A stretch of DNA of 64,000 nucleotides, taken from Pedobacter sp. BS3. Lineage in GTDB: Bacteria; Bacteroidota; Bacteroidia; Sphingobacteriales; Sphingobacteriaceae. Under the pieces are notes generated by a model. The model was not told the origin of the DNA. It ran no database searches and saw nothing but the letters and a program-made list of their open reading frames with translations. Where the stretch lies: positions 248,001 through 312,000 of the forward strand of contig NZ_VTRT01000002.1 in the NCBI RefSeq assembly GCF_008274585.1. Reading direction: 5' to 3'. Of the stretch, positions 44,844 to 54,285 are shown piece by piece; position 1 is the first letter of the stretch, and every line of letters starts with the position of its first letter. A program made the position numbers and the translations under genes.

Positions 44844-45208
44844 ATTAGTGAGTTAACCTGATACAAATTGAACCATATTTGGGTGGACGATAAAACAGTT
44901 TCGACAGAGAACAGAAGATCATCGATAGAAAGGTAGTTTTCATCCGTAAAACCGCTTATTAAAGACTTTTCTGTCATAAAAATGGGTTCTTCGATAAGAA
45001 TTATCTGTTTAACCTAAAAAAGCAGGATTGTATCGATTTGTTTTTGTTACCAGTAATATTCGTTATAATCTTGCAATGACAAATTCAAAAGTTGAGTGAA
45101 ACGAAATCCCGGCTGTCCGGGGTCAAAAGTTAAAAGGCCACGCATCAGCCAGCCATCAGCCGTATCACCTAATTATAGTAGATAAATACATTAATAATTA
45201 CTCATATC
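44844..45208. other. 365-bp divergent gap between tolC and lytS-like genes
   Basis: Two-way regulatory space. A TAATCTTG element (45066-45073) is followed by a 7-codon leader ORF at 45076-45099. A CCCGR-family hairpin follows (45108-45121). I see no binding-site dyad I would name. Any LytTR target sites would have to be found by alignment. Confidence 0.5.
45089..45126 (+). repeat. Dispersed hairpin repeat, CCCGR family (CCCGG-CTGT-CCGGG)
   Basis: AAAGTTGAGTGAAACGAAAT followed by stem CCCGG (45108-45112), loop CTGT, CCGGG (45117-45121) and GTCAAAAG. The fifth pair is G-C here and A-T in the copies at 26085 and 55192. Confidence 0.8.
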
Positions 45209-46264
45209 ATGCCATCAGGAAGGTCAAGGTTCATCATTACAATAAGTGTCCATGTGCTGGCCTGGGCGCTTTTGGGTTTTGCGCTGATGTTTTACCATCC
45301 GCTTACCTGGAGCGTAAAGCTACCTTCGGTATTCTGGATCAATCAGCTGTTCCGCCTGTTCATCCTGGTGATATTATTTTATGCCAATGCCTCAGTTTTT
45401 GTACCATCGCTGGTACTTAAAAACCGTTTCTTTTACTTCGCACTTTGGGTACTGCTGGCCATTGCAGTCACCGTTTACCTCAGTAATCTTACCGAAAACC
45501 TGCTACAGGTACGCCACCAGATAGAGCAACTCAACAAATTACCTCCGCGTGGCGGAAAAAGCGGCTACGATATTTTCATCATGATGGCCTCGCTGCTTGT
45601 TCTGGGCATCAGCACCAGCATTACGGTTGTACAACGCTGGCAAAAGGACGCCCGTATCCGCGAAGCGATGGAGAAGCAACAAATCAGCTCTGAGCTGTCA
45701 TTTTTAAAGGCGCAGATCAATCCGCATTTTTTCTTCAACACGCTTAATAACATCTATGCGCTATCGTTTACCGATATGCCCTTGTCAAGGGATGCCCTGC
45801 ATAAGCTTTCGCGGATGATGCGCTACCTGCTGTACGAAACACAGCATGACACCACACTGCTTAAACAGGAAATTTCCTTTGTGAAGGATTACATTGCCCT
45901 GATGAAGCTGCGGCTTAACCCAACGGCTATTGTTACCTTCAGCGAACCGCAACTAAGCCGCGATCATTCCATTGCGCCCATGCTACTGCTGCCATTTGTA
46001 GAAAATGCCTTTAAACATGGCGTGAGCGCTACCGAACAAACCAGGATCGAGATATCCATTGCAGTGGATGACGATATACTACATTTAATTGTTGAAAACA
46101 CTATTTACGATAATAATGCGCTGATCATAGAAAACGGCGGCATCGGCCTGGCCAACACACAACGGCGCCTGGATCTGTTATATCCCGGCAGGCATACGCT
46201 GCTTATCCGTAAAGATGATGACGAAAACCGCTATATTGTTGAACTGAAAATCAGGTTATCATGA
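45209..46264 (+). CDS. LytS-type sensor histidine kinase
   Basis: A 351-residue sensor with four membrane helices (about 9-30, 43-62, 74-95 and 122-145) and no obvious ligand domain, a coiled coil, the His_kinase domain with phospho-acceptor His173 (KAQINPHFFFNTLNN) and the ATPase domain (GGIGLANTQRRLDLLY). It phosphorylates the LytTR response regulator, whose start codon overlaps its stop (46261-46264). Divergent orientation to the tolC-macAB exporter suggests control of that pump or of envelope stress; stimulus unknown. Confidence 0.93.
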   Translation: MPSGRSRFIITISVHVLAWALLGFALMFYHPLTWSVKLPSVFWINQLFRLFILVILFYANASVFVPSLVLKNRFFYFALWVLLAIAVTVYLSNLTENLLQVRHQIEQLNKLPPRGGKSGYDIFIMMASLLVLGISTSITVVQRWQKDARIREAMEKQQISSELSFLKAQINPHFFFNTLNNIYALSFTDMPLSRDALHKLSRMMRYLLYETQHDTTLLKQEISFVKDYIALMKLRLNPTAIVTFSEPQLSRDHSIAPMLLLPFVENAFKHGVSATEQTRIEISIAVDDDILHLIVENTIYDNNALIIENGGIGLANTQRRLDLLYPGRHTLLIRKDDDENRYIVELKIRLS

Positions 46265-46986
46265 AGTTAAACTGCATTACCGTAGATGATGAACCGCTGG
46301 CTTTAGGATTAATAACCTCATTTGTACAGCAAACGCCTTTCCTGGAGCTCAGGGGGAGTTTCGGTAACGCAGTTGATGCACTAAAAGCCTTACACGAAGA
46401 CAACATCCAGGTGGTATTTTTAGATATCCAGATGCCTGGCCTGAACGGCATGGAACTGGCCCGGGTTTTACAATCGCAGGCTGATAAACAAACAAGAATT
46501 ATTTTCACTACCGCATACAACCAATTTGCCATTGAGGGATATAAGGTTGATGCGCTGGACTACCTGCTGAAGCCGTTCAACTACGAGGAGTTTCTGCGGG
46601 CGGCCACCAAAGCGCTGAATTATTTTGAGCGTACCGGAGAACACAATACAATCTCTGCTCCTAACAATCAATACCTGTTTGTAAAATCGGATTATAAGCT
46701 TGTCCGCGTTAACCTGGACGATATCCTGTATATTGAATCGCTGAAAGATTATATCAAAATACACCTTACAACTGCCACAACGCCCATTACTGCCCTAAGC
46801 AGTCTGAAGGCCATCGAAGAAAAATTGCCCCCGTCGCGGTTTATCCGCCTTCACCGCTCGTTCATTGTGGCTATTGATAAAATTGATTCTATCAGCAAAA
46901 ACGCGGTACATATCGCATCGCTTGATATTACCGTTGGCGATCAATATAAAGATGCGTTTAAAGAGCTGTTGTCTAACTGGGGGTGA
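46261..46986 (+). CDS. LytTR family response regulator
   Basis: A 241-residue regulator. The receiver domain covers about 1-120: acidic patch DDE at 9-11, phospho-acceptor Asp55, Thr83/84 and Lys104 in LKPF. The LytTR DNA-binding domain (about 140-240) has the typical YLFVKSDYKLVRVNLDDILY, then IESLKDYIKIHLT and FIRLHRSFIVAIDKID. It overlaps the kinase gene by 4 nt. LytTR proteins bind direct repeats of about 9 bp with 21-22 nt spacing; I did not identify a convincing site pair. Confidence 0.95.
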   Translation: MKLNCITVDDEPLALGLITSFVQQTPFLELRGSFGNAVDALKALHEDNIQVVFLDIQMPGLNGMELARVLQSQADKQTRIIFTTAYNQFAIEGYKVDALDYLLKPFNYEEFLRAATKALNYFERTGEHNTISAPNNQYLFVKSDYKLVRVNLDDILYIESLKDYIKIHLTTATTPITALSSLKAIEEKLPPSRFIRLHRSFIVAIDKIDSISKNAVHIASLDITVGDQYKDAFKELLSNWG

Positions 46987-47054
46987 GATGATTTATTCCT
47001 GAAAACTGGGTAACAAATCAACTCATGGTTTGATATACTGAAAAACACAAAATC

Positions 47055-47150
47055 ATGAGAAAATTTGACCTGACTACCATACTTACGCTGGTTGCATTGC
47101 TATTAGCCCTGAGCGCTATTATTCAAGCGTATAATCTTGTTAGTTGTTAG
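47055..47150 (+). CDS. Possible 31-aa small membrane protein
   Basis: ATG at 47055 starts MRKFDLTTILTLVALL and the chain ends IIQAYNLVSC. It is a charged N-terminus, one hydrophobic helix (about 8-23) and a short tail. It lies 69 bp downstream of the LytTR gene. The last three codons and the stop fall inside a heptamer array (47140-47244), so copy-number change could alter its C-terminus. Short length means I cannot exclude chance. Confidence 0.4.
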   Translation: MRKFDLTTILTLVALLLALSAIIQAYNLVSC

Positions 47151-47244
47151 TCTTTAGTTGTTAGTTGTTAGTTGTTCGAATGTCTATGCCTTCAACCTTT
47201 TACCTTCTACCTTCTACCTTCTACCTTCCACCTTCCAGCCCTCA
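47140..47244. repeat. Heptanucleotide array, 15 units with a switch of word
   Basis: Five TTAGTTG-type units, two transitional units and seven CCTTYYA units, then one drifted unit, all in one continuous 7-bp register. The array occupies the gap between the two-component system and the exonuclease gene. Confidence 0.92.
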
Positions 47245-47290
47245 ACCTTTCTCGCTGCTCTTGTTTCTCTTTCCGGCTATGGGTATAAAA

Positions 47291-48244
47291 TTATTGGTTA
47301 AACTTCTGCTTTAACAGTTCCAGCATATCATCGGTAACCGGTTTGGCCTTTTCCGGTTTTTTATATTGCTGCGGCTGTTGGCTATTGGGTTTCTGCTCGC
47401 GGTTTTGAGCGGCCTGCTGCTGCTTGGCAGCTTGCTTTTTGCTATTCCAGCGGATCCAGATACGTTCCAGGCATTTTTTGGTGTATAACGGAAAATCGCC
47501 CTGCTGCATCCAGGCGTAATAACTCGGTTCCAGGTTAAATATTTCTTCCACCGGCTTACCTTTATGCTTACCGAAATTGAATACTTCTATACCATCCTCG
47601 TTGAACACCAATCTGCCGGCATAATCTACCGGTTTATTGAGGTTGGTAAACAAGTGTAACGCCTCTATATCATTTTTAACCGGTTTTGAGACATGACCTT
47701 TTTTATCTTCAAAATCAGCCCCGGCGTAACGCTCTATCTGGGCAAGCAGCACTTCGTAAGTGGCTTTAATATCGGCTTCGGCAGAGTGCGCATTTTCTAT
47801 GCACTTACCGCAATAAAACTGGTAAGCTGCTTTTAGCGTGCGCTGCTCCATCTGGTGAAAAATATTTTGAACATCCACAAACAGGCGGTTTTCAATATCA
47901 AACTCGATACCGGCACGCAAAAACTCCTCCATCAGTACAGGAATATCAAAACGGTTTGAATTGTACCCGGCAAGATCGCTGTTTTCCAGGAAAGCGGCCA
48001 GTTCAGGACCCACCATTTTAAACGTCGGCCGATCGGCTACATCCTCATCATAAATACCATGTATCAACGATGACTCCAGCGGAATGGGCCTTTCGGGATT
48101 GATACGCATGGTTTTAATCTCTTCGGTACCATCAGGCATGGCTTTGAGAATAGATATTTCCACAATCCGGTCGGTAGTAATATTGGTTCCGGTAGTTTCC
48201 AGATCGAAGAAAGCCAGCGGACGCTTAAGATTTAATTTCATCAT
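47291..48244 (-). CDS. 3'-5' exonuclease (DnaQ-like) with C-terminal DUF3820-like domain
   Basis: A 317-residue protein. The DEDDh exonuclease domain covers about 9-175: FFDLETTG with Asp14 and Glu16, GYNSNRFDIPVLMEEF, and HSAEADIKATYEVL supplying the His and last Asp. A second domain around 205-265 (VFNFGKHKGKPVEEIFNLEP then YYAWMQQGDFP) matches DUF3820, often fused to DnaQ-like nucleases. A Gln/Lys-rich tail follows. It probably trims DNA in repair or replication. The tiny gene 48257-48379 is 12 nt upstream and shares a promoter (48411-48404). Confidence 0.93.
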   Translation of the reverse strand: MMKLNLKRPLAFFDLETTGTNITTDRIVEISILKAMPDGTEEIKTMRINPERPIPLESSLIHGIYDEDVADRPTFKMVGPELAAFLENSDLAGYNSNRFDIPVLMEEFLRAGIEFDIENRLFVDVQNIFHQMEQRTLKAAYQFYCGKCIENAHSAEADIKATYEVLLAQIERYAGADFEDKKGHVSKPVKNDIEALHLFTNLNKPVDYAGRLVFNEDGIEVFNFGKHKGKPVEEIFNLEPSYYAWMQQGDFPLYTKKCLERIWIRWNSKKQAAKQQQAAQNREQKPNSQQPQQYKKPEKAKPVTDDMLELLKQKFNQ

Positions 48245-48256
48245 GAGAAGGATAAT

Positions 48257-48379
48257 TTACCCGAAAATAAGAAAACCAATAACGATAATGAGGATCATTA
48301 CCAGGTACAGCATAATTTCTGTTTTGGCAAAACGCCGGTACTTCATCCAGAAATTATCGTTTTGGGTATTGTGGGCCAT
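48257..48379 (-). CDS. Small membrane protein, 40 aa
   Basis: ATG 48379 to TAA 48257. The chain begins MAHNTQNDNFWMKYRRFAKT, then has a hydrophobic helix (about 21-39, EIMLYLVMILIIVIGFLIF). A perfect TATTTTTG -7 element (48411-48404) stands 25 nt upstream and implies a leader of about 19 nt. The exonuclease gene follows after 12 nt. A positively charged N-terminus before the helix predicts N-in topology. Function unknown. The promoter and spacing make this a real gene more likely than chance. Confidence 0.6.
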   Translation of the reverse strand: MAHNTQNDNFWMKYRRFAKTEIMLYLVMILIIVIGFLIFG

Positions 48380-48403
48380 AAGTTAATGTATATTTAAACG
48401 TCA

Positions 48404-48411
48404 CAAAAATA
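48404..48411 (-). promoter_or_regulatory. Bacteroidota -7 element (TATTTTTG) of the small-protein/exonuclease unit
   Basis: Exact TAnnTTTG match 25 nt upstream of the 40-codon gene; start near 48398. Confidence 0.6.
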
Positions 48412-48626
48412 ACTAAATTTCTTCAGGATAAACGCCTCTGATCAGGATGAGTTGTTCAACAAAATCCGTTACTGCCCGCCAAGCGAGCCTTTGCGAGCCA
48501 AAAGCGTTCACGCAAAGGGCACCGGGACGCTTCGCTTTAGCGCAGAAAGTCCAAAGAATCTTTGCGAGCTTTGCGTAAATGACTTGGGGTTCTTTGCGTA
48601 ATAAATAAGGGATTCATGATGCCCCA

Positions 48627-50270
48627 TTACGATGAGGCCATATACGGGCTTGAAGAGCTGGCATCAACAGGCTCTACATTGCTTAACGGCAGAAAACTGG
48701 TTTCTGTGCTTACGGCCATATCGTATTCAAACGTAGCCGGATAGGGCGATTGCAACAAGCTGCCGACCGGTATATAAGGGTAAATTTCGGCATACGTTTT
48801 AACCAGTCCCGGCCCTACACGCCTGTAAATAAAGTGGCGTTTCAGGTCATCCAAGCTTCTGATACCCGCAGCGCCCATCAGTTGAACGGCGCTGTTAACC
48901 GTTTCCCGGTGAAAATTGGCTACCCGCACTTTTTTATCGGCAACCACCAGCCCCTTGGTTAACGATGGATTTTGCGTGGCAACGCCTGTCGGACAGGTAT
49001 TCCGGTTACATTCCAGCGCCTGGATACATCCCAGGGCAAACATCATTCCACGGGCCGAATTACACATATCAGCGCCAAGCGCAATGTTTTTAACCAGGTC
49101 AAAACCGGTTACTACCTTGCCGGATGCAATAACGCGGATGTGCTTTTTCAAATCGAAACCCAGCAGGGTATCCGATACGAACGACAGCGCTTCCCGCAAA
49201 GGCATGCCTACCGCATTCGAAAACTCCATCGGTGCAGCGCCTGTGCCACCCTCACCGCCATCCACAGTAATAAAATCGGCATAAATACCGGTTTTTACCA
49301 TAGCCTTGCAGATAGCAATAAACTCGCTTTTGTTGCCAATGCATAATTTAAAGCCAATGGGCTTACCGCCCGATAAACGGCGCAGCTTATCTATAAACTG
49401 AACCATTTCAAGCGGCGTTGAAAAAGCGGAATGAGCCGGTGGCGATACAACGTCCGCTCCGGTATGAACCAAACGGATACGGGCAATCTCTTCGGTAACC
49501 TTTGCAGCCGGTAAAATACCACCATGACCGGGTTTGGCTCCTTGCGACAGCTTAATCTCAATCATTTTTACCTGCGGATAGGCTGCACGTTCTTTAAAAG
49601 CCTCTTCGTTGAATGTTCCGTCCAGGTTGCGACACCCGAAATATCCGGTACCAATCTGCCAGAAAATATCGCCGCCAGGCTGTAAATGATAATCGCTTAA
49701 ACCACCCTCACCGGTATTGTGCGCAAAGTTACCGATCTTCGCACCCGAATTAAGCGCCAGGATGGCATTTTTGCTTAACGAACCAAAGCTCATGGCCGAG
49801 ATATTAAGAACACTCGCTTTATAAGGTTGCATACATTGAGGGCCACCAACCAACACCCGCGGATCTTCATCCAACTGCTTATGGTCAATGGCCGCGATAC
49901 TATGGTTTAGCCATTCGTAACCGTTAGCATAAACATCCAGCTCGGTACCGAAAGGTTTGGTATCATCCACCTTTTTCGCCCGCTGGTACATTACATCCCG
50001 CTGAATGCGGTTAAAAGGCATTCCGTCGGTATCGCTTTCTACAAAATACTGATATAATTTAGGTCTGAGGTCTTCCATAAGGTACCGCAGATGCCCAACC
50101 AGCGGAAAATTGCGCAAAATAGAATGCTTTTTCTGTACCAGATCGTAAATCCCGACAGCAAGCACCGGAATAATAATGATAAACGACCACAAAATATGAC
50201 GCCATGTAAGGCTCCACACAAACACGGCAAGAATCAATACAACAAATGTTACTAAAAATGTTCTCCTCAT
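48627..50270 (-). CDS. FMN-binding glutamate synthase family protein with N-terminal membrane anchor
   Basis: A 547-residue protein. Two membrane segments open it (about 5-45, [18 protein letters not shown] and [19 protein letters not shown]). The rest is the GltS/FMN barrel: [20 protein letters not shown], then [20 protein letters not shown] and [19 protein letters not shown], with the FeS cysteine cluster in [19 protein letters not shown]. Family members oxidise or reduce glutamate with a 3Fe-4S centre and FMN. The membrane anchor is uncommon and suggests association with membrane electron carriers. No GltD partner is beside it. Confidence 0.85.
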   Translation of the reverse strand: MRRTFLVTFVVLILAVFVWSLTWRHILWSFIIIIPVLAVGIYDLVQKKHSILRNFPLVGHLRYLMEDLRPKLYQYFVESDTDGMPFNRIQRDVMYQRAKKVDDTKPFGTELDVYANGYEWLNHSIAAIDHKQLDEDPRVLVGGPQCMQPYKASVLNISAMSFGSLSKNAILALNSGAKIGNFAHNTGEGGLSDYHLQPGGDIFWQIGTGYFGCRNLDGTFNEEAFKERAAYPQVKMIEIKLSQGAKPGHGGILPAAKVTEEIARIRLVHTGADVVSPPAHSAFSTPLEMVQFIDKLRRLSGGKPIGFKLCIGNKSEFIAICKAMVKTGIYADFITVDGGEGGTGAAPMEFSNAVGMPLREALSFVSDTLLGFDLKKHIRVIASGKVVTGFDLVKNIALGADMCNSARGMMFALGCIQALECNRNTCPTGVATQNPSLTKGLVVADKKVRVANFHRETVNSAVQLMGAAGIRSLDDLKRHFIYRRVGPGLVKTYAEIYPYIPVGSLLQSPYPATFEYDMAVSTETSFLPLSNVEPVDASSSSPYMASS

Positions 50271-50280
50271 ACCTGCAATT

Positions 50281-50322
50281 CAAAAGTTAAAAATCAAAAG
50301 TCAAAATTAAAAAGTCAAAAAT
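50281..50322. repeat. Heptanucleotide array, 6 units (YAAAAGT)
   Basis: Six 7-bp units in register, ending 15 nt before the asnS -7 element. It occupies the place where the -33 region would be. Confidence 0.75.
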
Positions 50323-50336
50323 TTGAACAACTTCCA

Positions 50337-50344
50337 TATTTTTG
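50337..50344 (+). promoter_or_regulatory. Bacteroidota -7 element of asnS (TATTTTTG)
   Basis: Exact TAnnTTTG; start near 50349-50351, leaving a leader of about 46 nt before ATG 50397. Confidence 0.6.
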
Positions 50345-50396
50345 CGCTGATAGCACCGGGCAACCGGCCAATGCTACAAGATATAAAATTATACGG

Positions 50397-51842
50397 ATGA
50401 AACGCACAAAAATTAAGGATCTGCTGAACGCAACAAGTTTTGGTACTGAAGTACGGATTATGGGCTGGGTAAAAACATTCAGAAATAACCAGTTTATAGC
50501 CATTAACGACGGTTCGTCTTTACAAAATATACAAGCGGTGGTAGACTTTAATCATTTTGACGAGGCGTTGCTGAAAAGACTGACTACCGGCGCTTCGGTG
50601 GATATACAGGGACAGCTGGTAGAATCGTTAGGTAAAGGTCAGCGGGTAGAGGCAAAAGTAAACACCCTGAAAATTCTGGGCGACAGCGATGCCGAGAAGT
50701 TCCCCCTGCAACCCAAAAAGCACAGCCTTGAATTTCTACGCGAAATTGCCCACCTGCGTTTCCGTACCAACACCTTTAACGCTGTTTTTAAGGTACGGCA
50801 TGCGCTGGCTTACGCGATACACCAGTTTTTTAACAGCAAGGGCTTTACCTACATTCATACGCCTATTATTACCGGTTCTGATGCCGAAGGCGCCGGAGAA
50901 ATGTTTCGCGTAACTACCCTTGATTTCGACAATGTTCCCCGTACAGAGAGCGGCGAAGTGAATTTCAAGGAAGATTTCTTTGGAAAACCAACCAACCTGA
51001 CCGTTTCCGGGCAACTGGAAGGTGAGCTTGCCGCCATGGCTTTAGGCGATATCTACACGTTCGGGCCAACATTCAGGGCCGAAAACTCCAATACCACCCG
51101 TCACCTGGCGGAGTTTTGGATGATTGAGCCTGAAATGGCTTTTTACGACCTGAACGATAACATGGATCTGGCTGAAGATCTGCTGAAATATGTTATTAAA
51201 TACGCGTTGGATAACTGCAGCGATGAACTGGAGTTTTTAAAAAACCGCCTGCTGGATGAGGAAAAGCAAAAGCCGCAAAATGAGCGTTCTGAGCTGGATT
51301 TGATTAGCAAGCTCAATTTCTGCCTGGACAACGCCTTTGAACGCTTAACCTATACCGAGGCCATTGACATCCTGAAAAGCTCCAAGCCTAACCAGAAAAA
51401 GCAGTTTAAATATCTCATTGAAGGCTGGGGCGCCGATCTTCAATCGGAGCATGAGCGTTACCTGGTTGAAAAGCACTTTAAAAAACCGGTAATTTTAACC
51501 AATTACCCGGCAGATATTAAGGCTTTCTATATGCGCCAGAACGAGCCTGACGCCGAAGGCAGGAGAACTGTACGGGCTATGGATATTTTATTTCCCGGAA
51601 TTGGTGAGATCGTTGGCGGCTCACAGCGGGAAGAGCGGCTGGAAAAACTGTTACAACGGATGGAAGAAATGCATGTGCCAGCCCAGGAGCTGAATTGGTA
51701 CCTGGATACCCGCCGGTTTGGCTCCGCTCCGCACGCCGGGTTTGGCTTAGGCTTTGAGCGTTTGGTATTATTCGTAACCGGCATGACCAACATTCGCGAT
51801 GTCATTCCGTTTCCGCGTACGCCTAAAAATGCTGAGTTTTAA
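50397..51842 (+). CDS. asnS: Asparaginyl-tRNA synthetase
   Basis: Charges tRNA-Asn; a class IIb synthetase of 481 residues. The anticodon-binding OB-fold is about 18-100. Motif 2 is [19 protein letters not shown] (226-244), with the [10 protein letters not shown] lead and IEPEMAF, and motif 3 is [10 protein letters not shown] (448-457). [11 protein letters not shown] (160-170) is typical of AsnRS. A direct AsnRS means asparaginylation without the GatCAB route. lpxR follows after 6 nt and is probably co-transcribed. Confidence 0.97.
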   Translation: MKRTKIKDLLNATSFGTEVRIMGWVKTFRNNQFIAINDGSSLQNIQAVVDFNHFDEALLKRLTTGASVDIQGQLVESLGKGQRVEAKVNTLKILGDSDAEKFPLQPKKHSLEFLREIAHLRFRTNTFNAVFKVRHALAYAIHQFFNSKGFTYIHTPIITGSDAEGAGEMFRVTTLDFDNVPRTESGEVNFKEDFFGKPTNLTVSGQLEGELAAMALGDIYTFGPTFRAENSNTTRHLAEFWMIEPEMAFYDLNDNMDLAEDLLKYVIKYALDNCSDELEFLKNRLLDEEKQKPQNERSELDLISKLNFCLDNAFERLTYTEAIDILKSSKPNQKKQFKYLIEGWGADLQSEHERYLVEKHFKKPVILTNYPADIKAFYMRQNEPDAEGRRTVRAMDILFPGIGEIVGGSQREERLEKLLQRMEEMHVPAQELNWYLDTRRFGSAPHAGFGLGFERLVLFVTGMTNIRDVIPFPRTPKNAEF

Positions 51843-51848
51843 TCAACT

Positions 51849-52790
51849 ATGCATTCCAGGATTATTATCTTCCTGTTATTCATTACTGTACGAATCAATG
51901 CACAAACGTACAGTAATGAATTTACGCTAACATCCGATAACGATTTTTATACATCGGGTTATAAGTATGACCGGTACTATACCAATGGTCTTATGCTGCG
52001 TTACCGGCACGCACTAAAACCGGCTGCCGATAGTACCAAACGCATTTTAGGGTTTGAATTCGGCCAAATGCTGTTTAACCCCTACTCTACCAAAGTTCCA
52101 AACGCCGCTGACCAGGACAGACCTTTTACCGCGTATTTATTTGCCGGCGTGACCCTACACAGGTTCTATAAAAATGAAAATAACTTGCTGCTGTCTGCAC
52201 AGCTTGGCACCATTGGTCCGATGGCTGCCGGCCGCGAAGTGCAGGTAACCTATCACAAATTATTCGGACTTTATCCTGTACAGGGATGGAAATACCAGCT
52301 AAACAACGAGCCCGGCATTAACCTGGCTGCAACCTATAACAACTTGTTCTTCAGAAACAGCAAACAAAACCTGGATATCAGCGGTACTTACTCGGCTAAA
52401 TTAGGCAATACGTTTTCCGGTGCATCAGCAGGTTTCAGGGTTCGCCTGGGCAGAATGAATGCCTTTAACCAGTCTGCAGCTTTTAATAGTCGTGTTAACA
52501 GTCGCTTACCGGCAGGTAAATCTCCGCAAAGGGAGCTCTTTGTCTACACCGTTCCGCTTATTAATTATGTGGTATACGATGCAACCATCCAGGGCGGACT
52601 TTTCAGGGAAAACAAGGGCCCTGTAACTTTTGGTATCCATCACTGGGTTTATGCCCAGCAACTGGGCGTTCAATATGCTAAGAATCATTGGGGCGTAAAC
52701 GCAGCTATTATTGCCAAAACCCGCGAAGTAAAGAGCACTGCAACGGGATATCAATATGGTTCGATAACTATCAGCTACAGGTTTGAATAG
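51849..52790 (+). CDS. lpxR: Lipid A 3'-O-deacylase, LpxR family
   Basis: A 313-residue outer-membrane barrel enzyme with a signal peptide (about 1-19, ending INAQ). Catalytic landmarks of LpxR are present: SDNDF with Asn31 and Asp32, YTNG (44-47), a histidine His136 in TYHKLFGLYP, and PVQGWKYQLNNEPGIN (143-158). It would remove the 3'-acyloxyacyl chain of lipid A, reducing its immune activity. It follows asnS by 6 nt. A PagL-like deacylase gene lies next downstream. The stop codon is followed directly by a heptamer array. Confidence 0.88.
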   Translation: MHSRIIIFLLFITVRINAQTYSNEFTLTSDNDFYTSGYKYDRYYTNGLMLRYRHALKPAADSTKRILGFEFGQMLFNPYSTKVPNAADQDRPFTAYLFAGVTLHRFYKNENNLLLSAQLGTIGPMAAGREVQVTYHKLFGLYPVQGWKYQLNNEPGINLAATYNNLFFRNSKQNLDISGTYSAKLGNTFSGASAGFRVRLGRMNAFNQSAAFNSRVNSRLPAGKSPQRELFVYTVPLINYVVYDATIQGGLFRENKGPVTFGIHHWVYAQQLGVQYAKNHWGVNAAIIAKTREVKSTATGYQYGSITISYRFE

Positions 52791-52825
52791 TATTGAGATT
52801 TGAGATATAAGATATTAGATGTGAG
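52791..52825. repeat. Heptanucleotide array, 5 units (ATTTGAG)
   Basis: Five 7-bp units starting on the base after the lpxR stop codon (52790). A CTTCGACAAGCTCA-type Bacteroidota palindromic repeat follows at about 52888-52941. Confidence 0.7.
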
Positions 52826-53058
52826 ACTTTAAATAAAAAAGTTGTTTAAACTTTAAAATTCAGCTTTATAACCACATTTTGCCTGTGTTTCGACAAGCTC
52901 AACATGACTAATGTGGTCAGCCTGAGCTCAGTCGAAGGCTATTTAAGGACAAAACGTTAAACAACTTCATTAAATACCGTTATATGAATAAAATTCAGTC
53001 AGGCTTAATAACTTTTCAACAGCAAATCAGCTTATCTGTACGGCCAATCCTTCCGGCA

Positions 53059-54147
53059 ATGAAATACGTATTGCTATTGTTTAGTCTGCTGACCATTCAA
53101 ACCGGCAAAGCACAGGAGATCAATACCACCCTTTATTACGGTTCCTTTTTAGTGAATACGCCGCAGGACGGTACTTTTAAAAATTACCTTTATGGCGCCG
53201 ATGTAAACTGGAACCACAACATCAGCAACCGTGCCGACAACTGGATAAGAACATCCGGCGCCCAAAGCTATGGCCTGGGCTTCATGTTCCGCCAGCTCAA
53301 CAATTTTAACGGGTATGCCGATACCTCAGCCAATGCATTCGGACAAGCCTATGGCTTAGCCGGGAATATTAAATTCCAACTGTTTAAGCTGGGAAAAACG
53401 GGCGTTTACATCAATCCGGCCTTTGGCATATCTTATCTTACCAAAACCTACTTTACTAATCATACCAACCGTTTCATCGGCAGTCATTTAAACATGACCC
53501 TGAAAGGGGATCTGGGTGTTTCTGTGCCATTAAATACTAACCTGAGCTTTTCCGCCGGGCTTGGCATGCTCCACTACTCTAACGGAGCTTACGTTATTCC
53601 TAACGGTGGTTTAAATACAACTCACGTTTTCGCAGGATTAACCTTCCAAAACCATAACACCGAAACTGAACATACAAAGGCAAGTCCGTTTCTACCGTTA
53701 CAGCGCAACAGTGTTGAACTGGGTCTTGGTATTGGCCGGCGTGGCATCCCTGAAACACATAGCGGTAAATGGAAAAGCGGATTATATGCCGGTTATAATT
53801 ACCGCGTTAATGATTTCATCCGCCTCAAGGCGGGATTAGATGCCATCTATTATTATAAGTTTTACGATCCCGACCAGACCGAGGGAAAATACAAATATTA
53901 CGGCGCTTCGTATAAAGACTGGCGTTTAGGCCTGAGCGCCGGCGCCGATCTGAACATGTGGCGAATCACCATCACCGGACAGGCTGGCAAGTACCTGTAT
54001 TTCGACAAATACTATAAAAACGTTACGTGGTACTGGCTGTTCGGACCAACTTATTACATCACACCTCATATCGGCATACAGGCCAAAACCTATATGCACA
54101 TGGCCCAGGCCGATTATATCAATTATGGTTTGGTGTTTCAGCTTTAA
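53059..54147 (+). CDS. PagL-like lipid A 3-O-deacylase / acyloxyacyl hydrolase
   Basis: An outer-membrane barrel hydrolase of about 362 residues from this start. A 25-codon upstream extension reaches ATG 52984, but MKYVLLLFSLLTIQTGKAQ from 53059 is a proper signal peptide. The Ser/His site of PagL is visible as HYSNG (197-201 in the longer numbering). Strands alternate along the chain and it ends in LVFQL, as barrels do. Here the family barrel is extended by about 150 residues relative to single-domain PagL. Position next to lpxR indicates lipid A editing. Confidence 0.78.
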   Translation: MKYVLLLFSLLTIQTGKAQEINTTLYYGSFLVNTPQDGTFKNYLYGADVNWNHNISNRADNWIRTSGAQSYGLGFMFRQLNNFNGYADTSANAFGQAYGLAGNIKFQLFKLGKTGVYINPAFGISYLTKTYFTNHTNRFIGSHLNMTLKGDLGVSVPLNTNLSFSAGLGMLHYSNGAYVIPNGGLNTTHVFAGLTFQNHNTETEHTKASPFLPLQRNSVELGLGIGRRGIPETHSGKWKSGLYAGYNYRVNDFIRLKAGLDAIYYYKFYDPDQTEGKYKYYGASYKDWRLGLSAGADLNMWRITITGQAGKYLYFDKYYKNVTWYWLFGPTYYITPHIGIQAKTYMHMAQADYINYGLVFQL

Positions 54148-54285
54148 CCTGTAATCTTATCTGCTCTTCAAAACAGGTTTATACTATTAACAAACCTCGT
54201 AAAGAGTAATTTTATTAAAAACTAAAACTTTATACATCTTTATCAGTTAAAATATTGTCATTTAATATTTTAAATATAACGCGTC

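Noticed and set aside
45066-45099. Resemblance of the TAATCTTG plus ATGAC start at 45066 to the pyrE promoter region
   Set aside because: The match is short and half of the downstream similarity comes from the AAAAGTTGAG repeat word; chance is likely.
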